Source: Amycolatopsis thermophila
GTDB lineage: Bacteria > Actinomycetota > Actinomycetes > Mycobacteriales > Pseudonocardiaceae
NCBI RefSeq assembly: GCF_030814215.1
Contig: NZ_JAUSUT010000001.1
Coordinates: 1,178,001 to 1,242,000, forward strand
Direction of reading: 5' to 3'
Length of the DNA: 64,000 bases
A program made the translations under genes and the position numbers. Of this stretch, positions 1-8,454 are shown piece after piece. Positions within the stretch are counted from its first letter, which is position 1. Each line of letters opens with the position of its first letter. The notes under the pieces were generated by a model, which saw nothing but the letters and a program-made list of their open reading frames with translations, was not told where the DNA came from and ran no database searches.

Positions 1-348
1 GATCTCGACCAGGTAGCCGACCTCGGCGAGCTGCTCCTCGTCCAGGTCGGTCAGCTTCTCGTACCGCGAGGGCACCGTGCGGTAGATCGGCCACGACAGC
101 GACCGGTGCTGCTGGTGGAACTGGGACAGCAGCCCGGCCATCTGCTGCTGCCACGGCAGCGACATCCCCTCGGCCAGGGAGCGCGGCAGCACCACGTACC
201 CCTCGTCCACGCCGGGCAGGCCCTGGGACAGGTAGTCGGCCAACGGGGTGCTCGACGCGGGCGGCCCCGAGCGCGGCGGGGGCGGCGGCGCGCCGAACAG
301 GTCGCCCAGCTGCGCCGGCTTCTTGCTCTTACCGAACTTCTTCGCCAC
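1..348 (-). CDS. hypothetical protein of the type IV secretion-like operon (N-terminal part)
   Basis: Unrecognised protein; the first 116 residues are visible and the gene runs off the left edge. The start is a GTG at 348: an AGGTGA ribosome-binding site sits about 7 bases upstream, while the ATG at 355 would lie inside that site. The N-terminus is lysine-rich (AKKFGKSKKP), followed by a proline-rich stretch (GAPPPPPRSGPP) and a soluble segment with a WQQQMAGLLSQFHQQH patch. No membrane helix is seen. It starts 13 bases after the NlpC/P60 gene ends, so it is probably the next gene of the secretion operon. Its position would suit a cytoplasmic accessory or a coupling-protein neighbour, but the visible part has no diagnostic motif. 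Confidence 0.6.
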   Translation of the reverse strand, partial: MAKKFGKSKKPAQLGDLFGAPPPPPRSGPPASSTPLADYLSQGLPGVDEGYVVLPRSLAEGMSLPWQQQMAGLLSQFHQQHRSLSWPIYRTVPSRYEKLTDLDEEQLAEVGYLVEI

Positions 349-361
349 GGGGCATCACCTT

Positions 362-1360
362 CTACACGCCGGGCCGGACTGCCTGCGGCACAAGCTCGTC
401 TTCGTTCCAGGAGACCTTCCGGGTGTGCACCGGCACCCCGGTCTGCTGCGCCTCCACGATCTTCCCGTCGCCAAGGTACATCGCGACGTGGTGGATGGTC
501 GCCGGGTTGGTTGGGTCGTACGCCCAGAAGAGCAGGTCACCCGGCTGGGCGTCACGCACCGGCAGCATCGCGCCGTTCTTGTACTGGTCCCGCGACACCC
601 GGGACAGCGTGATGCCCGCGGCCTCGTAGGCGCGCAGCATCAGACCCGAGCAGTCGTAGGAGTTCGGGCCGGTCGCGCCCCACACGTACGGCTTGCCCTG
701 CTCCCCCAACGCGAACTGGATCGCCGCGGCCGCCGCGTTGTTCGGCGGCAGCGCCAGGCCCGCGCTCTGACCGCAGCCGACCATGTCCGCGACCTGGCCG
801 AGGTTCTCCACCAGGTGGGCCGCCATCTGCTCCCACTTGTGGTAGCGCTCGGGGAACGCCGACCGCTCCACGTCCTGCGCGGAGGCGCCCGGGCGCTGCT
901 TGTCCCAGCCGGGCACGGTGAGCAGGACGTCGTAGAACTTGTTGATCTGGTAAGGAATGTCCTGCAGCTGGGCGACCGACCCCCAGCCCATCGACGGGCG
1001 CATCTGGAAGATCCCCAGCGAGTCGCGGTCGCCGAAGCTGAGGTTGCGCATGTTGGACTCGGTCATGCCGGCCTGGATCGCGATCTGCCAGGCCCGCGGG
1101 GCGAGCCCTCGCTGCTTCCCGATCTCGATGATCTGCTTGATGATGAACTGCTGCTGGTCGTCGAGCCTGCGGGCCTGGGCCGCGCCCTGGTCGGAACCCG
1201 GCTGGCTCGGACCGATCGCGGCGTCGCAGCTGACGTTGGTGTAGGCGGCCTGCATCTGGGCCTGCTGCTGGTCGGTGACGACCTTCGCGACCACGCCGAC
1301 AGTCGCGACACCGGCGAACAACACGGCGACGAGAACGCCGACGAGGACACCGATCCGCAT
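362..1360 (-). CDS. CwlT/VirB1-like bifunctional cell-wall hydrolase (lysozyme-like + NlpC/P60)
   Basis: Predicted peptidoglycan hydrolase of 332 residues. One N-terminal membrane helix (about residues 4-28) anchors it. A lysozyme/transglycosylase-like region follows (about 70-185), with candidate catalytic Glu101 in GMTESNM and a downstream SLGIFQMRPSMGWG signature. The C-terminal NlpC/P60 domain (about 205-332) carries the nucleophile Cys237 in YDCSGL and catalytic His290/291 in IHHVAMYLGDG. This two-domain layout is that of CwlT from Gram-positive conjugative elements, which opens the wall for the transfer channel. Its place just after the VirB8-like gene in the same operon supports that role. 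The start is ATG, three bases after the upstream stop codon. Confidence 0.85.
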   Translation of the reverse strand: MRIGVLVGVLVAVLFAGVATVGVVAKVVTDQQQAQMQAAYTNVSCDAAIGPSQPGSDQGAAQARRLDDQQQFIIKQIIEIGKQRGLAPRAWQIAIQAGMTESNMRNLSFGDRDSLGIFQMRPSMGWGSVAQLQDIPYQINKFYDVLLTVPGWDKQRPGASAQDVERSAFPERYHKWEQMAAHLVENLGQVADMVGCGQSAGLALPPNNAAAAAIQFALGEQGKPYVWGATGPNSYDCSGLMLRAYEAAGITLSRVSRDQYKNGAMLPVRDAQPGDLLFWAYDPTNPATIHHVAMYLGDGKIVEAQQTGVPVHTRKVSWNEDELVPQAVRPGV

Positions 1361-1363
1361 GGG

Positions 1364-1963
1364 TCAGCTCGCCTGGTCGTAGCCGGTGACGAGCCAGCCA
1401 GCCGGGGTCTTCGCCACGGTGATCGACAGTTTGGGCCCGTCCGTGGGGACGAGCACCTGGAGGGAACTGGTGTAGGACTGGGTGACGGTCGGTTCGCCGG
1501 TCACCCTGGTCGCGGGGATGTTCGCCGGGTCCACAGTGGACATCTCCGGCAGGTACTCCTCCGTCGTGAGTGGACGCAACTGGTCCAGCCACTGGGCGTT
1601 GGTGATGCCGTCCGGGTGGGTGGCCCACGCGGTGGCCCACTGCTTGGCGACGGTGAGCGCCGCCGGGTCGGGCGCGGCGGAGGTCGGTTGCACCAGCGGT
1701 GCGGTGAGGCGCGTCGACATCGGGGCCGGCGTGGTGCCCGCGCTGCGCGAGGTGCTGGTGCCGCCGCCCGGGTCCTGGATCCGCACCGGTTCCGGGCCGG
1801 AGCGGTTCGGGTTGCCCAGCAACTGCGGCACGACGATGCCGATCGCGACGATCAGCACGACCACCGCGATGGCGGTGCCGACGAGGTGGGCGGGTGAGCG
1901 CAGCGGGAAACCCCAGATGCGGCGGTAGACGGCGGCGCGGCCCCGGTTCGTTCGGATCGGCAT
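1364..1963 (-). CDS. single-pass membrane protein, candidate VirB8/TcpC-like component
   Basis: Protein of 199 residues: a short basic cytoplasmic N-terminus, one membrane helix (about 27-50), a Ser/Thr/Pro-rich linker (about 55-95) and an extracytoplasmic globular domain of about 100 residues beginning with ALTVAKQWATAWATH and ending in GWLVTGYDQAS. This topology and size match VirB8/TcpC proteins, whose NTF2-like domain assembles the type IV channel outside the membrane. The assignment rests on topology and position between the VirB6-like and wall-hydrolase genes, not on a signature motif. It starts 5 bases after the VirB6-like stop and so is probably translated from the same message. Confidence 0.6.
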   Translation of the reverse strand: MPIRTNRGRAAVYRRIWGFPLRSPAHLVGTAIAVVVLIVAIGIVVPQLLGNPNRSGPEPVRIQDPGGGTSTSRSAGTTPAPMSTRLTAPLVQPTSAAPDPAALTVAKQWATAWATHPDGITNAQWLDQLRPLTTEEYLPEMSTVDPANIPATRVTGEPTVTQSYTSSLQVLVPTDGPKLSITVAKTPAGWLVTGYDQAS

Positions 1964-1968
1964 TCAGA

Positions 1969-4029
1969 TCACCGCACGATCCGGTCGGTGTCACGGGAGT
2001 CGTCGCGGACCTCGAGCCCGCGCGAGGGCCGGTACAGCACGTGGACCGGTTTGCCGCCGACGAGTTCCTGCCCCGCGCGGCGCGGCTCCGGGCGCTGCGC
2101 CGGTGTCGCGGCGACGCCCGGCCGGGAGATGCGCGACGGGATGACGACGGGGTCGGGTTCGTCCCAGCCCCGGTCGTACACGGGCGAGGTGTCCACCCGG
2201 CGGCTGGGCCGTTGCGCGACGGGCGGCATCCAGCCGTCCGACCGGCGCGTGGTGCCCGGCGGGGCGGAGTAGACGAACGCGTCGGGATCCGCGCCTTCCG
2301 GGGCGTACCCGGCGAAGGCCGGCTGGTTGCGGCCGCCCGCGGGCAGACCGGGCCTGGACCGTCCGGGCAGAGCGGCCCCGCCGCCGGGCCAGGGCGCGCC
2401 GGACCACGCGGCCGCGGGGCGGGCCGCCATCGCGCCGGCACCGTCGAGGCGCTGCGCGGTGGCGAACACCGTCGCCTCGGGACGCCCGCGGCCGGCCGAC
2501 CCGGTCGGGCTCGCGACCTCGCTCTCCTCGCCCTCGCGGACGCTTTCCCAGAACTCGTCCTGCGGGGTCGGGCCCTGCTTCTTGCGGAAGCGGCTGAACA
2601 GGCCACCGCTGGGGGCCGGGATGGACGACCCCACCATGCCGACCGACATCTCGACCATCTGCCACAGGCGCCGCACCGGCCGCCCGACGAGGAACAGCAG
2701 AACCGTCACCAGACCCGCCATGACCATCTGGGTGAGAATCGAGAGCGAATTCCCCGCGGCGAAGATCGCCTGCAGGAGCAGCGCGTGCACGCCGGCGAGG
2801 ACGGAGAGGACGAGCAGGTTGAAGCCGACGGCACCGAGCAGACGCGCGACGCGCCGGAGGATGTCGTGGTGGACGAGCGCCACCAGGCCGATCAGCGGCG
2901 CGGTGAGCACGAAGAGCCGGATGAGCACCTGCGCGAGCAGTACCGACGCCTTCGCCAGCAGCTGGAACAACGCGTAGACCAGGCTCTGGCCGAGCGCGAG
3001 GAACCCGGACCCCGTCCGGCTGCCGCCCTCACCCGTGAAGTACTGGGTGGCCGGGCCAAGCTGGGTGGAGATGTTCTTGTACGCGGCCTTCTTCGAGTCC
3101 ACCACACCCTGGTTGGCGTCGTCACCGTTGCGGATCTGGTTCCAGGTGAAGGCCTGCGCGTCGAGCAGGGGCCGCCCGAACTGCTGGGCCTGCGGCGCGT
3201 CCGGCGCGCCGAACTCGCCGCGCAGCCAGTTGCTGTAGATGACCTGGTTGTACAGATCCGTGGGCAGAACTTCGCGCACGATCCGGTCGCCCGAGTTGTC
3301 GACGAACCCGGCTTGGATGTTGGTGCTGGTCTGCACGATGGCCCGGTCGATGGGGTCGAAGTACTGCAGCATCGCCATGGACGACGCCGCCAGCCACACA
3401 GCGCCCAGCGCGTAGAGCCCGCGTTTGCTCACCGCCGACAGGTCGCCCCGCCAGATGTTGCGGAACATCATGATGGCGAGGACGAGGGCGAACAGACCGA
3501 ACAGCTGCGCGTAGACGTTGTTGTAGACCTTTTCCGCACCCGATTTGACGGCGTTGTAGATCGGGTTGAGGAGGCCACCCTCCATGACCGTGTAGTGCAG
3601 CGAGTTCGTCGCACCGACGATGTTCTTGCCGATGTTGAAGAGCTGGTTACCGGCCCAGGTGTCGATGGTCGTGTTCGGACTGGTGATCCCGGACAACGGG
3701 CCGCAGTCGGTCTGGTAGACGTACCAGACGGTTCCGGCGTAGCTGTAGTCCAGGTAGCCGCTGCCGTCCTCACCGTGCCGAGCGGGCGGATCGAGCGCAC
3801 CCACCAGACCCGAACCCGGCCGCTCGGGGTTCGGCGCGTCGCCGCAGGCGGCGGCTGATGCGGCCGGCGACATGACGATCGTCTGCAGGCCGACGAGCAG
3901 TGCGACTCCCGCGACGGCGGCCCACCGGGAGGGTCTCTTGCGCCGGCCGCCGCGGTTCTTCAGGCCTCGTTTCAGCGCGTGCCAGCCGCCGGCCAGCGCG
4001 AGCACGCTCAGGACCGTCAGGAGCGTCAT
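1969..4029 (-). CDS. polytopic membrane protein, VirB6/TrbL-like channel component
   Basis: Protein of 686 residues. A basic segment (KNRGGRRKRPSR) and a hydrophobic segment ending in an AASAAACG-like cleavage region begin an exported domain of about 120 residues. Two helices follow near 185-230, and another exported stretch of about 130 residues. A cluster of five or so helices occupies about 365-475. A long proline/glycine-rich, probably cytoplasmic tail (about 480-686) ends the protein. Large polytopic proteins of this layout are the VirB6/ConG-type inner-membrane channel of Gram-positive type IV systems. The start ATG overlaps the stop of the upstream ATPase gene by 4 bases, indicating translational coupling and a joint machine. 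Confidence 0.7.
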   Translation of the reverse strand: MTLLTVLSVLALAGGWHALKRGLKNRGGRRKRPSRWAAVAGVALLVGLQTIVMSPAASAAACGDAPNPERPGSGLVGALDPPARHGEDGSGYLDYSYAGTVWYVYQTDCGPLSGITSPNTTIDTWAGNQLFNIGKNIVGATNSLHYTVMEGGLLNPIYNAVKSGAEKVYNNVYAQLFGLFALVLAIMMFRNIWRGDLSAVSKRGLYALGAVWLAASSMAMLQYFDPIDRAIVQTSTNIQAGFVDNSGDRIVREVLPTDLYNQVIYSNWLRGEFGAPDAPQAQQFGRPLLDAQAFTWNQIRNGDDANQGVVDSKKAAYKNISTQLGPATQYFTGEGGSRTGSGFLALGQSLVYALFQLLAKASVLLAQVLIRLFVLTAPLIGLVALVHHDILRRVARLLGAVGFNLLVLSVLAGVHALLLQAIFAAGNSLSILTQMVMAGLVTVLLFLVGRPVRRLWQMVEMSVGMVGSSIPAPSGGLFSRFRKKQGPTPQDEFWESVREGEESEVASPTGSAGRGRPEATVFATAQRLDGAGAMAARPAAAWSGAPWPGGGAALPGRSRPGLPAGGRNQPAFAGYAPEGADPDAFVYSAPPGTTRRSDGWMPPVAQRPSRRVDTSPVYDRGWDEPDPVVIPSRISRPGVAATPAQRPEPRRAGQELVGGKPVHVLYRPSRGLEVRDDSRDTDRIVR

Positions 4030-6938
4030 GCGGCGTCCCAGCCGCCGCGTTTGCCCGCTCCCGCGCGCTCACCGTCCCGCTCACCGTCCCGCTCGCCGTC
4101 GGCCGATCCGGGCACCTCCTCGGCCAGGATCTGCTCCTCCGTGAGCCCCACTTCGCGCTCCGCGGCGAGCTCCAGGTCCGGCTCCAGCTCGTCGTCGGGG
4201 GGCGGCACCGGGACGTGCCGTTCCCCGGCGGCCGGCTCGGAGTCCCGCGCGTGCGTGTCGGCGGGCAGGGCGTCCTTCGAGCCCGGCGTCGTGTCCAGGG
4301 CCGCGCGCAGGTGGGCCAGGTGCGGGCCCGAGAAGTCCACCCGGATCCGCTCCACGCCACCGGCACCGTCCCCGAAGATGAACTGCCTCGGCTCGCGGTC
4401 GCGCTCCAGACCGCGCTGCGCACCGGGCCGCCGGCCCAGCGACGCGACCACCTGCTCGTACCCGACCCCCACCGGCACCTTCAACAGCCGCAGCGCGTCG
4501 GCCTGCGCCTCGTCGTCGTCGAGGCGCCCGACGAACACCGAGTCCAGCAGCGCGACGAACCCCTGGATCTTCAGGAAGTCGGCCGGGATCTGCGACGACA
4601 GCAGGACGCGGACGTTCCACTTCCGCGAGTCACGCGCGAACCGGTTCATCAGCACGCGCCCGGTCGGCACCTCGGACAGGAAGAACGCCTCGTCGATCCA
4701 CACGCCCTTGCGCAGGTCCTTGGGCTTCTCGTACACCGACCGCTGGGTCAGCCACGCGGCCAGGTTCAGCATCTCGACACCGAGCGCCTCGGCGTCGGTC
4801 CAGTGCTCGCGGCCGACGCCGTCCTTGGGCAATGTCAGGCCGGCCATGGTCAGCACCGTCAACCGGTCGTCACGCGTCTCCGAGTACGGGTCCGCGTCGT
4901 TCTCCGGGATCAGCAGCGACATGCGCTCACGCATCTCGTCGAGGAAGTCCGCGACGACGATCGCGTGCTCGTGGTGCTCGCTCGCGTCCCGCCGCAGCGC
5001 GTCGATCACCTGGCCCGGGTCCGCGTCGTAGCGGCCACCGACCGCACGCACCGCCCGCAGCAGCACGATCCGGCTCTGCGGCATGCGCGCCACCTCGTAG
5101 GGCAGCACGCCGGTGAGCACGTCGAGCACGAGGCGCCGCCGGGTCGCGCCCGCCAGCGCGCGCTCGCGCCGCCACGCCCGCTCCGGGTCGTCCTCGTCCA
5201 GGAAGTGCTCGAGCAGCGGCTCGGCCACCACGCGGTACGGGTTCAGGATGCCGGGCTGTGCATTCAGCAAGTTGATGGGCCGCGCGTACGGCCGGATCTC
5301 CGGCAGGTCGCACAAGCGGGACAGCGGGCCGGACGGGTCCAGCAGCGTCCAGTGCGCCCCCGCGCGCAGCGTCTTGTAGACGATGCCGCCGCCGAGGAAC
5401 GACTTGCCGCCACCGAGGCCGGCGACCATCGCGGTCAGACCCGACCCGTCGCGGATCTCCTGCGCCATCCACGGGTCCCAGGCCACCGGACGCCGCGTCG
5501 CGGTGCACGTCTCGCCGAGCAGGATGCCCCGGCGGTCACCGACCTCCGCGGTCGCCGTCGGCACCGCGGCCGCGGCCCACACGACCGACCCGCGCCGCAT
5601 GTAGGCGGCCGAGGACAGCGGCTCGCCCGGGATGAACTCCCTGGCCAGCGAGTACTGCGCCTCCGGGTGCTCGATGGCGATCTTCGGCTTGTACAGGTCG
5701 AGCAGCTGCTGGGCCAGGCGCAGCGCCTCGCGTTCGGTGTCGCCGGACACCGCGAGCCGCCACCACGACCGCACGCGGGTGGCCAGCGCGGTGAAGCCGG
5801 ACGTCATCTCGTCGTCGATCTCGAGCACGCGCGTCGCCTGCCGCGCCAGCGACTGCGGCGGCTCCAGCTCGTGCTCGTCGGTGTAGTGCTTGACCTGCGA
5901 GCGCACCTTGTTCATCTGGCGCTGCAGCTCGCCGGCCACCTCCTCGGGACGGCGCACGTAGATGCGGGCCGACCACTCCACCGAAGCGGGCAGCCGGTCC
6001 GCGTGTTGCACCCACGGGTCGTCGACCTCGGGGATCTGCAGGCCGTGCATCTGGCCGACGGTCAGCACCGCGAGGTGCCGCTGCACCCCGGCGTTCGACC
6101 CGGTGCGGCCGCGCACGGTGAGCGTCGGCGCGTACGGCTCGGCGTGGAAGTCCGCCGCGTCGGTGAAGCTGGCCAGGTCCTCCGGCTCCCAGGTCGCGCC
6201 GGGCACGGCGGGCAGGTGCCGGGGCGCGGGCAGGCCCAGCGAGCAGGACCGGTGCATCAGCCAGGACATCTCCTCGGCGTGCACCGGGCGGCCCTCCAGA
6301 CCGGACGAGCCGATCACCTGGTCCAGGTGCTCGACCTCGGAGTCCAGCGCGGCCAGTTCGGCGTCGACCGCCTCGGGCAGGATGCGGCGCAGCAGGGGCG
6401 CGGCGCGCTCCACCGCGCGGTCGACGACACGCCGGGTCTGCACCTGGACGCCGATGTAGACCTCTTTCTCGGCCATCGACCGGCCGAGCAGCTGCTGCTG
6501 CTCCCCGATCAGGTAGTCGTCGAACGACAGCGCGCCGGGCACGTCCTGCGGGCGGCGGATGGCGTTGTGGACGTGGGCCTCCGCCCACATGCGGATCGGG
6601 TACGGCCGCGTCGTGACGCGCAGGTGCAGCCAGCGGCCCTGCAGCTCCGCGTACTGGCCCGCGATCGCGGCGATCAGGTCCCGGCGCTGGGAGTCCGAGC
6701 GGAACGACCAGCGCTGCGGCGCCAGCCGGTACCAGGCGTAGACCTCGTTCTCCGTGCGCACCAGGTGGCCGTCGATCGTGCGGAGCGAGATCGACGGGGT
6801 GTAGCTGGGTATGGCCTGTTCACCGGGCAGCCGGCGACCGGACTGCTTGCCGGGGGCGCGACCGTTCTGCGGCGGCCACTGCGTGGCCCCGCTGGGGTCG
6901 GGCTTCCCGGCCTTCCGGCGTCCGCCGCTTCCGAACAA
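4026..6938 (-). CDS. VirB4-like type IV secretion ATPase
   Basis: Large cytoplasmic ATPase (970 residues) expected to power assembly and transport by a type IV secretion-like channel. The N-terminal half is the non-catalytic VirB4 region. The C-terminal half has the P-loop GLGGGKSFLGGG at about 506-517, a Walker B WIDEAFF at about 745-751 preceded by RKGV, and a downstream LLSSQIPADF motif typical of the VirB4/TraC/HerA class. The acidic, proline-rich tail (about 890-970) is variable. The start is an unusual TTG at 6938, chosen because a strong AGGAGG lies 6 bases upstream. It follows the PrgI-like gene by 10 bases and overlaps the VirB6-like start by 4. Confidence 0.88.
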   Translation of the reverse strand: MFGSGGRRKAGKPDPSGATQWPPQNGRAPGKQSGRRLPGEQAIPSYTPSISLRTIDGHLVRTENEVYAWYRLAPQRWSFRSDSQRRDLIAAIAGQYAELQGRWLHLRVTTRPYPIRMWAEAHVHNAIRRPQDVPGALSFDDYLIGEQQQLLGRSMAEKEVYIGVQVQTRRVVDRAVERAAPLLRRILPEAVDAELAALDSEVEHLDQVIGSSGLEGRPVHAEEMSWLMHRSCSLGLPAPRHLPAVPGATWEPEDLASFTDAADFHAEPYAPTLTVRGRTGSNAGVQRHLAVLTVGQMHGLQIPEVDDPWVQHADRLPASVEWSARIYVRRPEEVAGELQRQMNKVRSQVKHYTDEHELEPPQSLARQATRVLEIDDEMTSGFTALATRVRSWWRLAVSGDTEREALRLAQQLLDLYKPKIAIEHPEAQYSLAREFIPGEPLSSAAYMRRGSVVWAAAAVPTATAEVGDRRGILLGETCTATRRPVAWDPWMAQEIRDGSGLTAMVAGLGGGKSFLGGGIVYKTLRAGAHWTLLDPSGPLSRLCDLPEIRPYARPINLLNAQPGILNPYRVVAEPLLEHFLDEDDPERAWRRERALAGATRRRLVLDVLTGVLPYEVARMPQSRIVLLRAVRAVGGRYDADPGQVIDALRRDASEHHEHAIVVADFLDEMRERMSLLIPENDADPYSETRDDRLTVLTMAGLTLPKDGVGREHWTDAEALGVEMLNLAAWLTQRSVYEKPKDLRKGVWIDEAFFLSEVPTGRVLMNRFARDSRKWNVRVLLSSQIPADFLKIQGFVALLDSVFVGRLDDDEAQADALRLLKVPVGVGYEQVVASLGRRPGAQRGLERDREPRQFIFGDGAGGVERIRVDFSGPHLAHLRAALDTTPGSKDALPADTHARDSEPAAGERHVPVPPPDDELEPDLELAAEREVGLTEEQILAEEVPGSADGERDGERDGERAGAGKRGGWDAA

Positions 6939-6948
6939 CCTCTACCTC

Positions 6949-7404
6949 CTACCGTGGCGCCGAAGTGCGCGCGCCACGCGGTCGTGCTGTCTGGTGGTGA
7001 GGATGAGCCCCCGCCGTGGTGAGGCGCCGTTTGTGCTTGGGCAGCGGGCGCTCGTGCCGGATGCGGATCTTCGTGGCCGTGACCGCACCGCCCTCTCCGG
7101 AGGTCTTCTCGCGGGGCGTCTGCAGCTCACGCAGCCACATGGTCATGACCGCGCCGAGCGGACGCTCATGACTGATCTTGGCCGTGATCATCCGGGTGAT
7201 CAAGATCGTCAGGACGAACGCCCAGGCCGTGGAGAAGAAGCCGAACCCGAAGCCGAGCTGCCGCTCGATCGCGAGGACGACGAGGAACACGGGGATGCCG
7301 ACACCCCAGGCCACGTAGCGGGCCCGCCACGGGAACGTCGCCTTCGGCGGGCCGAGCCACACCGCATCGACCCGGTAGACCTCGTCATCGGTTCGAATCC
7401 GCAC
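6949..7404 (-). CDS. PrgI/VirB3-like small membrane protein
   Basis: Protein of 151 residues with two closely spaced membrane helices (about 28-46 and 51-70) near the N-terminus and a basic cytoplasmic tail rich in Lys, Arg and His. PrgI/TcpE/VirB3-type proteins are small two-helix proteins encoded directly before the VirB4 ATPase and thought to tether it to the membrane. The position immediately upstream of the VirB4-like gene fits. The start is GTG at 7404 with a GGGGT motif 7 bases upstream. The last 50 residues are low in complexity (RPRGARTSAPR at the end) and may be poorly conserved. Confidence 0.65.
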   Translation of the reverse strand: MRIRTDDEVYRVDAVWLGPPKATFPWRARYVAWGVGIPVFLVVLAIERQLGFGFGFFSTAWAFVLTILITRMITAKISHERPLGAVMTMWLRELQTPREKTSGEGGAVTATKIRIRHERPLPKHKRRLTTAGAHPHHQTARPRGARTSAPR

Positions 7405-7422
7405 GCGCGCTACCCCGCGCCG

Positions 7423-7689
7423 TCAGCTGGTGAACAAGCCGGCGATCCATTCGCCGACGTTGACGCCGAGCCCGCTCACGGCGAGGCCGACGATCGCGAG
7501 CGCGATCACCACACCGGCCAGGCGGCGCATGACTCCGGCGTTGTCGCCCTTGCCGCCTCCGAGCCAGAGCAGCAGCAGCGCGACGGCGAGCAGGACCAGC
7601 GGGATGATGTTGTCCAGCAGCCACTGCTGGACCCCGCGGGTCTTGATCTCACCCTGCGCCAGGTGCTCCACAAGTGTCATCATGGTCAT
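7423..7689 (-). CDS. small two-helix membrane protein, VirB2/pilin-like candidate
   Basis: First gene of the secretion-like operon: 88 residues with a short N-terminal helix (LVEHLAQGEIKTRGVQQWL) and two membrane helices (about 27-46 and 56-74) separated by a Gly/Lys/Asp turn (GGGKGDN). Size, two helices and position before the PrgI- and VirB4-like genes resemble VirB2/TrbC pilin-type subunits. No signal peptidase site is obvious, so the pilin role is inference. The ATG at 7689 has GGAG 7 bases upstream; an internal ATG at 7683 is an alternative. The gene ends 18 bases before the next start. Confidence 0.55.
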   Translation of the reverse strand: MTMMTLVEHLAQGEIKTRGVQQWLLDNIIPLVLLAVALLLLWLGGGKGDNAGVMRRLAGVVIALAIVGLAVSGLGVNVGEWIAGLFTS

Positions 7690-8454
7690 CGCGTACTCCA
7701 GGTGCGAGGAGTGTGGGTGTCGGGTGGGTCGGCTCGGGGCAGGCCCACGAGGTCGGAAGGTCCGGTCCGGTCTGTCTAGCCCATCATGGCGTCACAAGCT
7801 GTGACGGTCAAAGCGCTCTCTGTCGAACGGCAGTCCATTCACACACCAGGCACAGTACGGCCACTTCTCCTGAACTCGTCGTCCTCCATCATCGTGGCAA
7901 GACCGCTCAGGGTTAACCCCCGGCACCCGGATTTCCTAGTGTGGGTAGGGACTCACTCACAGGCGCAATCTCGCTTCACTCTGGGTGTGCGGTATCGCCC
8001 GTCGACGGGGCGGGGAACAGTGTGGCATGCCCCGATCGGCCGCATCGCACGTACCCGGGCGTGACGACGTCTCCGGGCGAGTCGATCATCCGTTCCGGCG
8101 AACGCGGTCACGGAGCGCCCTGGTGGGCCGTTTTGTCCTCACGTCGCGTGATCACGGCACACTTTCCGGTGGACCCGGGTGTAAGCGCTCACCACGGCGG
8201 GGGTGCGGTGTGGCGCGGTACCGGGATGACGGGTGGTGAGCGCGAGCGCTTTCCTGCTCACGCGATGTGACCTGGCGGCGCGATGCGCGATGGGCGCGGG
8301 CAGGCAGCGGACGCTGTGCGGCGCGGCGCGATCAGGCGCGCGAGGCCGCGCAGTAGCCCTCGCGAACCAGGCGGCTCCGGCCGGCGCTAGTAACCCCGTG
8401 CCGGACCGCCGATCCAGGTCTGGACCGGCGGTGCGTGGTGTGCCAGGGGCGCGG
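7690..8454. other. 765-base gene-free region upstream of the secretion operon
   Basis: No convincing gene was found. Open frames here lack plausible protein composition and ribosome-binding sites. The stretch must contain the promoter of the minus-strand secretion operon and is somewhat less GC-rich than its surroundings between 7780 and 7950. It contains the inverted repeat at 7791-7805 listed separately. Confidence 0.5.
7791..7805. promoter_or_regulatory. inverted repeat upstream of the secretion operon (possible operator)
   Basis: Perfect 6-base arms GTCACA and TGTGAC separated by AGC, about 100 bases upstream of the first gene of the type IV-like operon. The TGTGAC/GTCACA halves resemble binding sites of CRP-family dimers (TGTGA-N6-TCACA), but the spacing here is 3, so the bound protein is unknown. 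No other site of this quality was noticed in the same gap. Confidence 0.35.

Noticed and set aside
7390..7400. tRNA-like T-loop motif GGTTCGAATCC
   Set aside because: The flanking bases do not pair into a T stem and no anticodon arm lies upstream. It falls in the first codons of the PrgI-like gene, so it is a coincidence; an att-site remnant cannot be shown.
7786..8270. Plus-strand open frames in the region upstream of the secretion operon
   Set aside because: They overlap one another, have no ribosome-binding sites and give peptides without recognisable features.
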